This document shows, in pieces, positions 26,042 to 35,000 of a DNA stretch of 64,000 nt. The translations under genes were made by a program, and so were the position numbers. Each line of letters starts with the position of its first letter. Position 1 is the stretch's first letter. The notes beneath the pieces are model-generated. The model did no database searches and was not told the DNA's origin. It saw only the letters and a program-made list of their open reading frames with translations. Source of the DNA: Verrucomicrobiota bacterium (GTDB taxonomy: Bacteria; Verrucomicrobiota; Verrucomicrobiia; Limisphaerales; J093); NCBI GenBank assembly GCA_029556615.1, contig JAKQDD010000033.1, positions 1-64,000 of the forward strand, read 5' to 3'.

Positions 26042-27730
26042 GCGTTGCGGTTGGCCGTCACGAGCGGGGCGGTTGCCACCTTGTCCACCTTGCCCGCCGC
26101 GACCCCCACCGCCGCCCGGGCCGCGGTCGGGGCGCTGCGCCTCGGTCATGAGGTGGAGGCCGGTCTTGCCCTTTTCCGAAGCTGGCAGTTCGATAACGCC
26201 TTTCGGGGTCAGGTCGCGCCCGGCCAGGCCGGGATATTCTGGCCCGTAGCGATGGGCTTTGAACACGGCGTTCCAGAGATGGCCGCGCATGTCTTTGCCC
26301 GGAAGCTCGCCTTGCGCGAGAATGCCGCCGCGCACCATCGGGTTCACGTATTGCCAGACCATTTCACCGTCAGGCGTAATCTCGAACAAGTGCCCGACAA
26401 CTCCGGCGCAGATGAGCGTGTTGCCGTTCGGCAGGCGTTGCGCGCCGGAGATTTCCGACGAGAAGAAGTCGGTGCGGTTCTCGGCCTCGTAGTGCCAGAT
26501 GGGTTTGGCGGGGCCATAGGCCTCGCCCGCTTCGAGGGTGTAGCGCCCATTCGCGTCCATCGGCAGCACGATTTCCTCAACGCTCGACCAACCCCGGTCG
26601 TAGCCGTTGTTGAAGATGGTCATGTGGCCCGCGCCGGGATACCCGTCGGGAATCCACAGGCCATCGTGCTGTTGCACGAGTTGCTTGTCACTCGCCTTGC
26701 CACGTCCATAGGCGGCAGGGTTTCCCCAGCGATAAATCAGGTCGCCGCCTTTGCCGTGCTTGCCGCCAGTGTGCCCCGCGGCTTCCTGGGTCGTGGTGCT
26801 GTGATCGATGATCCAGATCTCGTTGCAGCCCCGCACGCTCAGGGAGATCTGGTCGAGCGTGGCATGGTAATCGAGCGAGTTCATGTGGTTCCAAAAGGCA
26901 GCCGTGGCGCGGCCATTGCAGGCGACATCCACCAGCTCGGGATGCGCGGCGGGATCGCCGTAGTTCGGCTTCGTCTGATCGGTGTTCTGAATGAGGTGGT
27001 CCCACACGTGCCATTCCCAGACGATCTTGCCGCCTTTCGGATAGACCGGCTCGATCTCGACCACGGCGTCGGGCACCAGGAAATCGTCGCGGAGCATTCG
27101 GGGATCAAAGCCGGCCGCGATCGCCTCTTCGCGTGACTTGCGCTCGACCATGAGCGCGAGGATGTGGCCGTTGGGCATCGGCTTGAAATCATGGTGCAAC
27201 TGGTAGTCGCGGGTGGCGTGGTTGAACTCCCAAACCAGGTTGCCGTCCCAATCATATTCTTCAAGGCGTCCGCCCTCGCCGCCGCCCGTGCCGCCTTGCA
27301 CGCGCAACATGCAGGCGCGCACGAGATGTCCGTTCGGCAGCAGGTAGGCGGACTGGCCTGGCTCGTAAGCGCTCTTCCATTGGTGAACGACGCGGCCCTC
27401 GTTGTCCATAAGGTAGGTCACGGTGTTGTGCTTCGGCGCGAACAGCGTGTAGCCGGGGCAGGCCTTCGGGGTGTTCAGGAACAGGCCGATCGTCTGGCCC
27501 GGATTGGGCGAAGTCGGCGTCTTGTTCTCGGCCATCTCGCGGCGGCCACCGCCGCCCTCTCGGCCGCGGCCCGGACCAGATTCTTGGACACGGCCCCGGC
27601 CCTCGGGCCGAGAGGGTCGATCGTTGGGCTGTTCTTGTGCCACAGCCAATAGAGTGGCGCTCGCCACCGTCAGGAAGGCGAACAGGACCTTTGGCAAGGG
27701 CCGCTTCATTGCTTGGTATTTGTCGTTCAT
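26039..27730 (-). CDS. Aryl-sulfate sulfotransferase-like exported propeller (type B)
   Basis: About 563 residues from the ATG at 27728-27730 (27766 and 27709 are alternatives). Signal peptide 'VLFAFLTVASATLLAVAQ', then a disordered Gly/Arg region. The propeller blocks are 'GYTLFAPKHNTVTYLMDNEG', 'GGGEGGRLEEYDWDGNLVWE', 'YQLHHDFKPMPNGHILALM', 'FWNHMNSLDYHATLDQISLS', 'QHDGLWIPDGYPGAGH' and 'SGAQRLPNGNTLICAGV'. These match ASST-type propellers, with conserved His in the WNHMNS and QHDG segments. It resembles residues 2010-2456 of the giant protein far more than its neighbour ASST-A. The tail is Gly-rich. Confidence 0.75.
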   Translation of the reverse strand: MNDKYQAMKRPLPKVLFAFLTVASATLLAVAQEQPNDRPSRPEGRGRVQESGPGRGREGGGGRREMAENKTPTSPNPGQTIGLFLNTPKACPGYTLFAPKHNTVTYLMDNEGRVVHQWKSAYEPGQSAYLLPNGHLVRACMLRVQGGTGGGEGGRLEEYDWDGNLVWEFNHATRDYQLHHDFKPMPNGHILALMVERKSREEAIAAGFDPRMLRDDFLVPDAVVEIEPVYPKGGKIVWEWHVWDHLIQNTDQTKPNYGDPAAHPELVDVACNGRATAAFWNHMNSLDYHATLDQISLSVRGCNEIWIIDHSTTTQEAAGHTGGKHGKGGDLIYRWGNPAAYGRGKASDKQLVQQHDGLWIPDGYPGAGHMTIFNNGYDRGWSSVEEIVLPMDANGRYTLEAGEAYGPAKPIWHYEAENRTDFFSSEISGAQRLPNGNTLICAGVVGHLFEITPDGEMVWQYVNPMVRGGILAQGELPGKDMRGHLWNAVFKAHRYGPEYPGLAGRDLTPKGVIELPASEKGKTGLHLMTEAQRPDRGPGGGGGRGGQGGQGGNRPARDGQPQR

Positions 27731-27802
27731 GTCAAGAGTGCCTTTTTTGAGTGCTGATTCGTTCACCAGAGATTGGGTTCACTGATCGGGAGACGCACGG
27801 CC

Positions 27803-29044
27803 TTAGCCCGGCTGCCGGTTGGAATCACGCGGCGGACGATCCCCGCCTTGTCCTCCGCCACCTTGACGCGGACGACCTTCCGGGCGCGGAGGGCGGCCAC
27901 CGCCACCCTGGCCGCCTTCGCGACCTCGGACTTGCTGAACCGGCGTCGGTTTGATGACCGGCCGGCTCTCGGCATCCACCGGAAGCACGACGCGGAAGCC
28001 GAGATGGTAGTAAGGATGATCCGGATCCTGCGGGCCGCGGAAGTATGACGGGTTGCGATTCGACACGCGGCCGTGGCCGTTCTCGCCGTTATACCAATTG
28101 CCGCCGCGCATGCCGCGATACGGCTTGCCGTCGGGCATGATGCTGCCGCTGGCTGGCCCCGCGGGATTGTTGGTCGGGCTGTAAGCGTAATAGTCGCGCC
28201 CATACCAATCGTTGATGAACTGCCAGACGTTGCCAGTCATGTCGTAAAGGCCGTAGCCGTTCGCACCGTTGCCGGTCTGGAAAGTCTCCGCCGCGCCCGG
28301 CCAGCCGAAGTCGGCCTTGCGATGCAACTGACCGTTGAAGAAACCCACTGGCGTTGTCCACGGTTGCGGGCCGGCGCGAAATGGGTTTCTCGACTCCGGC
28401 CAGTTTGCTTTCGTGGCGTCCGGCTCGTCGCCCCAAGGGAAATTGCGATACGGATTCTGCAAGCCACCGCGCGCGGCGTATTCCCACTCGGCCTCGGTCG
28501 GCAGGCGGAAACCACTCCTGTTGAAGTCGCAGTCCCAAGTCGTCGTGTCGTAGCAAAGCGGCTTGCCTTGTTTCCCGCTCAGCCAATTGCAATAGGCCGC
28601 CGCGCCCGGCCAGCGGATGCAGAACACCGGATGATTCTCCTTCTTGTCCAGCACCGCGAAGCTCTTACCGTCCCAGCCGATGCGGCTGAACGGTGACATC
28701 GCCCGCGTCTCGCACAGCAGCTCCTTGCCGCCGACGAGATAAGCGCCGCCCTCGCGGATCTCGATCTGCTTCGCCGCCAGCGCAGAGTTCAGGAACTCGC
28801 AATACTCCTTCGTGGTGACAGTGTAGATTCCCATGTAGAAGGCATCCAGCCGCATCGCGTGGACCGGCGTTTCGTCGCCACCGTGCTTCGGGTCAACGAA
28901 GTTGTGATGGTCGCCCATTTCAAAGGTGCCCGCCGGAATCAGGGTGAAGCCGGCGAGTGCTTCTTTTGCAGCCACTTCCTCAATACATGCGGCAAGTGCG
29001 ATCACGGCGAGTGCCGCGTGCTTGATCCATTTGAGCGTCATCAT
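27803..29044 (-). CDS. FGE/SUMF1-fold exported protein lacking the catalytic cysteines
   Basis: 413 residues with a signal peptide ('HAALAVIALAACIEEVAA'). The SUMF1 fold is clear: 'FTLIPAGTFEMGDHHNF', 'FRLPTEAEWEYAARGG', 'GLYDMTGNVWQFINDWY' and 'GMRGGNWYNGENGHGRVSNR'. True formylglycine-generating enzymes have a Cys pair in the segment after RGG (…C....C…), but here it reads NWYNGENGHGRV with none. It is therefore probably not the sulfatase maturase. Cys-less members of this fold serve as binding or other oxidative domains. The C-terminus is a Gly/Arg/Pro-rich tail like that of its sulfotransferase neighbours. Spacing is 45 bp from the giant gene. Confidence 0.8.
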   Translation of the reverse strand: MMTLKWIKHAALAVIALAACIEEVAAKEALAGFTLIPAGTFEMGDHHNFVDPKHGGDETPVHAMRLDAFYMGIYTVTTKEYCEFLNSALAAKQIEIREGGAYLVGGKELLCETRAMSPFSRIGWDGKSFAVLDKKENHPVFCIRWPGAAAYCNWLSGKQGKPLCYDTTTWDCDFNRSGFRLPTEAEWEYAARGGLQNPYRNFPWGDEPDATKANWPESRNPFRAGPQPWTTPVGFFNGQLHRKADFGWPGAAETFQTGNGANGYGLYDMTGNVWQFINDWYGRDYYAYSPTNNPAGPASGSIMPDGKPYRGMRGGNWYNGENGHGRVSNRNPSYFRGPQDPDHPYYHLGFRVVLPVDAESRPVIKPTPVQQVRGREGGQGGGGRPPRPEGRPRQGGGGQGGDRPPRDSNRQPG

Positions 29045-29089
29045 TCCAGAGGGTTAAACGGAAAGTGAGGCGTCCATTCTACAGCCAGC

Positions 29090-32000
29090 TCAAGGCAACT
29101 GAACTACCCGGTAAAACCCTTGCGGCTGGGCGAGCCGCGTTGTGTTGCTTTCTATGAACGAGGTTAGTGGGCCGACGCTGCGGTTGGTGGCGATGCTGGC
29201 CCAGGCGGCGGTGGTGAGGCTGGGCGTGTATTGCACGACGTAACTGCGATTGGGCACGCTGGCCCATGTCATCTCCGCCGCGGTTGAGTCGACGGACATT
29301 GTCGTAACGAGCAGAGTCTGATCCACCGGAAGCTCGATGGTGCCTCGAGGGATCAGGTCTTTGCCCAGCAGGCCGGCGTAGCTGGCGGGGTAGCGGCGGA
29401 CTTTGAAGACGGCATTGTATTGGTGGCCGCGGTCATCCAACCCCGGAGTCTCGCCTTGGGTCAGCGGACCCGTTTGCACAACGGGGCACACATAGCGCCA
29501 GACAATTTCAGCCGCGGCGGTGACTTCGGTGAGAATGCCGTGAACACCATCGCACATGAGGGTGTTGCCGTTGGGCAATCGCTGCGCGCCGGAGATCGCC
29601 TCCGAATACATGCTGGAAGGGGGTGTCGCCGCGTAGGTCCAAGTGAGCACGGTCGGGCCGAAAGCCGATCCGGAGGCGATGGAGTAAAGTCCATCCGTCC
29701 GCAGGGGCGGAGTGATTTCGTCCACGGTCGAATAGTTGCGGCCAATCCCGTTGTTGAAGATGATCAGATTCCCAGCACCGGGGCAGTCAGGATCAATCCA
29801 CTGTGCGTCGTGTTGATCGAAGAGCAGCTGACTGGCGGCGGTGCCGAGGCCGTAATTCACGGGATTGCCCCAGCGATAGAGGAGATCGCCGCCCTTGCCT
29901 CGCGTTCCGCCCGTGTGACCGGCGGCTTGGGCGGTTGTGGTGCCGTGGTCAATCACCCACAGTTCGCTGCTGCCGCGAACGCTCAGGACGATCTGATCCA
30001 ACTCGGGGTTGTAGGCGATCGAGTTCATGTGGTTCCAAAAGGGCATGATGCCATGGGCGCTTTCCACCCAGCCATTCACGTTCACCCGTTCAGGATGTTC
30101 CGAAACCACGCCGTAGTTGTTCCGGGCCGGATCGAAGTCCTGGATCAAGTGATCCCACACATGCCATTCCCACACGACGATTCCGCCTTGAGGACGGGTG
30201 GGCTGCACCTCCACGACTGAATCGGGCAGCAGGTAGCCCTTGCCCGCAACGTCGGGATGCAGGAGGGCCGGATTGAAGCCTGCCGCCAGCACCTCGGCGT
30301 AAGATTTCGTCTCGACGACCAGCATCAACACGTTGCCATTGGGGAGCGGCGTAACGTCGTGATGCGACATGTGGGTGGCCGTGGCGTAGTCCAGCTCCCA
30401 CACGAGGTTGCCGTCCCAATCGTATTCCTCCAGCCGGCCGCCCTCGCCGCCGCCCGTCAAGGCGCCGCTCTTCACGAAGCCGCAGCGGAGCAGATGGCCG
30501 TTGGTGAGCAGGTAGGCCGACTGGCCAGGCTCGTAGCGACTGGTCCAGCGGTTCACCACCTCGCCCGCATTGTCGATGAGGTAGGTGTTGGTGTGATGTT
30601 TGGGCGCCATGAGCGTGTACCCCGGAAAGGCCCGAACGTCGTTGGTGAACAGTCCGACCGTCTGAACCAGGTTCGCCGGCGCGCTCGCCACCGTATAGGA
30701 GCGAGTGTTCCCGGGTGCGCCGATCGGGTCGGTGGTGACCATGCCCGCGCTATCCGAGGCCGTCAGGTAGTAGTTCACCGTGGTGCCGACCGACTGTGCG
30801 GGGATTGGCGCGCCGTAGGTGCCGTCGCCTGCGCTGCCATCGTGGTGGGTGCCATCGTCCAGCATGGGAACCGTGGTCGAAACGCTGCCGCTGGTGACCA
30901 CCTTGACCGTGATTTGATCGAGATCGATGCGACTCTCGGTGCTGCCTCCGCGGAACTGGAAGCGCATCTTGAGCGTGCTGATCAACTCGCCGGGCTGCAG
31001 GTCATAGTGGTATTGCCGCCAGGCGTGATTGGTGCTGGTCAGTTCGCTCAAGCGCGTCACGTAGCCGGTGCCCGGATCGAGTTGGAAGGTCCAACCGGCA
31101 TTGCCATACTGATTGCTAAGGGTCAGCGTCTGCAGCCAGAACTCCACAAGTCCCGAACTGCCCCGCGCGTCGATGGCACTCGAGGTGGTCACCATGCTGT
31201 CGGTCAGGTTCGTCGTGCCGCCTTTGAATTCCATGCCGTTGGTGTTGCCGGGGCCGTAGTTCGCCTGGCCGCGTTGCTCCAACGGGCTATTCGCGCCCGC
31301 CGACGTCACCGTCCAGGCGTTGTTGCAGTTGCCGCCCGTCCACGGTTTGCTGCTGGTGGTCGCCATTGTTTCCGAGAACGCGCTATGGGTTTCGCCTGGC
31401 CCGCCGCCTGTGCCAGTGCTGTAGGTCAAAGCGACCAGGGCCACGTTCGCGTCATCGGTGACCCCAGCGGTCACCCAGACGGGATCGGCTGCCGTCGGCG
31501 ACGCGGGGGTGATGGCGGTGTTCGCGATCACTGGGGGTTGATTCGTCGTGGCGCCCGGGTGGGTCGCGCCTTGCACGCGCATCCGGAGGGAGTAGAGCGA
31601 CCCGGCCTCCGTGGTGATGAACAGGGTCTTTCGATCGCTGCCGCCGAATTCCAGATTCGTTGGTCGCTCCGGCAGGGTGATGTGCTCGACCTGATTGCCG
31701 GCGGAGTCATAGACCAACACGGCGTTCTCGCAGCAATAGAGGTTGCCCTCGGCGTCCAGCGTCATGCCATCGCACTTGACCGGGGCGAACAGCGTCGGGT
31801 CGGTCAGGCTGCCGTCGTCGTTGATGCGGTACCGGAACACGTTCGCGGTGCCCCAATCAGCAAGATAGAGCGTCTTGCCATCCGGCGTGCCGACGAGGCC
31901 GTTGGGCCGCACCGTGTCCCCCACGACGCGCAGCACCGCGCTCCCATCCGGCTGGAGGTAATAGACGTATTCCCCGCCCTGCACGGCCGTGTGCCCGAAA

Positions 32001-35000
32001 TAGACCGGGTCGGTGAAGTAGACGCCACCGGCCGGATCCACCCAGAGATCGTTGGGTTCGTTGAAGCGGAGGCCGCCGTAGGTGCTCGCCAGAACCGTGA
32101 CGCTGCCTTGCGGTGTGATGGACGTGATGCGGCCGTTGTCCCCTTCACAGGCCAGCAGGTTGCCGGATGCGTCGAAGGAGAGGCCATTCGCACCGCCGGC
32201 GTTCGTCCGGAAGACGGAAAGCTGATTGGACACAGACCACTGGTAGATCGTGTCGGAGGGGATGTCCGAGAACAACACATTGCCTGCCGCGTCGGCTGCC
32301 GGGCCTTCGGTGAAATGCAAACCGGCAGCGAGCTGCGTGAGCGTGGCGCCCGGGGCCACTACGCTGGCTGCGCCACGCCGCATCACGCGGAAGCCCATGT
32401 GGAACCACGGGCCGTTCGGGTCGCCCGGACCGCGGTAGTAGGAGGGATTACGGTTGGCGACACGGCCGTGGCCATAGAACTCCTGGCCGTTGAACCAGTT
32501 GCCCCCGCGCAAACCACGATAGGCATGGCCGTCGGGCATGGGATCGCCCGCGGCCGGCCCCGGCGGGTTGGTGACCACGTTGTTGGCCACACAGGACTGA
32601 TAGTAATCCTTGGCGTACCAATCGTTCACCCATTCCCAGACGTTGCCGGACATGTCGTAAAGCCCGAAGCCGTTCGCATTATTGCGGGTCTGGTAGGTGT
32701 CATTCGTGCCTGGCCAGCCGAACTCGGCTTGGGCACGGAGTTGGCCGTTGTAGAATCCGACCGGCGTGGTCCAAGGATAAGGACCGGTCGCGTAAGGATT
32801 CGATGTGCCAGCCCAGTTCGCCAGGGTCCCGTCGGCGTTCGTATCGCTGCCCCAGGGGAACGTGCCGTAAGGGCTGTAAAGGCCGCCGCGGGCGGCGTAT
32901 TCCCATTCCGCTTCGGTCGGGAGGCGGTACCCGTTCCTGGACAGGTCGCAGTCGCCGTTGGCCAGGTTGTAGCAGGGCGCATAGCCATCGCGCGCGCTGG
33001 CCCAGTTGCAGTAGGCGATCGCCCCGAACCAACGCACGCCCGTGATCGGATGGAGGTCACGCTGGTCGCGGATGGTGAAGGCGCTTCCACTCCATTGCAC
33101 GCGGCTGTTTGTGTCCGAACCGTAGGTGTCGCAGTAGATGTTCGCGCCGCCGGCGCCATAGACGTGGTTCGACCGGACCTCGATCAAGCTCTGCGCCAGT
33201 GCCGAGTTGAGGAACTGGACGTATTCTTGACAGGTCAGCAAGGTCGTCTCCATCTCGAACGCGGCCACGTAGACGCTATGAACCGGGACTTCATCGCTCG
33301 GATGCTGGGGATCGGTGAACCCGTCATGATCGCCCATCTCGAATTGCCCGGCGGGGATGTGGGCGAACTGCGGCGTGAACGAATGGGTCGGCGGAAGGTC
33401 GTTGGTGACACCGCCGCGCACGCAGCGCACCCAGAAGTTCGTGGCCTTGCTGTCGTAACCCACGATGCCAAGCTGGAAGTCCACATACCAGGCGCGGTGG
33501 GTGCCGTTGATTTCCGTCGTGGACGACCAGTAGCGGGCCGGCTTGGCGGCGGGGAAGAAATTCGTGTCCACGCTCGGGCTGGTGCAGGTTTCGTCGTTCA
33601 GCGACTGGAGTTCCTTGATGTTCGGCAGCCGCCAGTCCGCGCGGCCGGCCAGGGAGAGGCTTTCGGCATAGTCCAGGGCACTTTCCCAAGACGCTGCGCT
33701 CGCAACCTCGGTCTGCTGCCAGGTCAAGCCGGTGTCCCGGTCCGTCACGGTGCCGTCGCCGTTGCCGACGAAGTCGTGCATCGGCTGACGCGCCGGGGCC
33801 GGCGCCCCGCGCACGCAGCGGACGTGGAACCGTTTCGTCCCCCCGGCGCCGAGGGTCTCGGTCTTCGGATGCGGGCCAATGCCGCCGCCCGCATTGGCCG
33901 CCCAGACCCGATTGGAATCGGTGGGCTGGACGTCGGCGGTCCACCAGTACTGCGCCCCGGTTGCGGTGAAGGCGTTGGTGTCCAAGGCCGGGTTGACCGC
34001 GCCGTGATTGAGGATGCTGAACAGTTCGTGCGCGGTGGGCAGGCGCCAATCGCTTTGTCCTCCCAGCACGAGCGCGTCGGCGTAGGTCGCCGCGCTCTCC
34101 CACGTCATCTCGCCGCCGTCGGCCTGTTGCCAGATGAGGCCGGTCACGTTGTCGGTGACCGTTCCATCGCCGCTCTCCGTGAACGAGGGTGGGTGGAGCG
34201 TGTAGTCGGAATCCTCACCCAGCGCGGCGGTGTAGCTCTGCGTCTGGCCGGTGTCCGGGAGATTCAACATGCTCCAATCCCCAGAGGGCGGAACGTTCGT
34301 GCCCGTAACGATGACCGTGAACCATTGCGCCGTGAAGAGGCTCGGCACGCCGTTGTCGGAGACGCTGACCAGGAAGTCGTTGGTGGTGCCAGCGTCTGCC
34401 GCCGTTGCGGTCCAGGTGACGAGCCCGTTGGTCACGTTGATCGTGGCCGTCGCGGGTGCCAAAGGGAGTTCGAAGCTGAGCCATTGCGGTGGCGCCTCTG
34501 CGTCGCTGGCGGCAGCCGCAACCACCAGGGAGTCACCCGCGTTGAGGGTGCGGTCGGACAGCGGTGCCAACACCGGCGCGGTGTTGGCGATCACCCATGC
34601 CTTGAAGCTGTTCGTCGCGCGCATGGGCGGTGTGCCGCTGTCCGTCGCAATCACGGTGAGCGTCGGCGTCGAGCCGAACTGGGCGAGCGTCGGGCTGAAG
34701 GTGAGGATGCCGTTGCTCGGGTTGATGGATGCGTTGGCCGGCGGATTCAGGAGGCCGAACACGACGGACTGGGTGGGCACGTCGACATCGTGAGCGACGT
34801 TGGTCACCAGCAAGGTGTAGCCAGGCGCAACGGTGCGGTCGATCTGCGCTTCCAGGGTTGGCGGCGTGTTCCCCAGGGTGGTCTGGACGGTGTAGGAGTA
34901 CGCCGCGGCCGGCGCGGCGCTGGGATCGCTGGCCGCGTTGCCGAAGTCGTCCTGCGCGGTCACGGAGTAGCCGACGGTTGTGCCCTCGGGGAAAGCCGGG

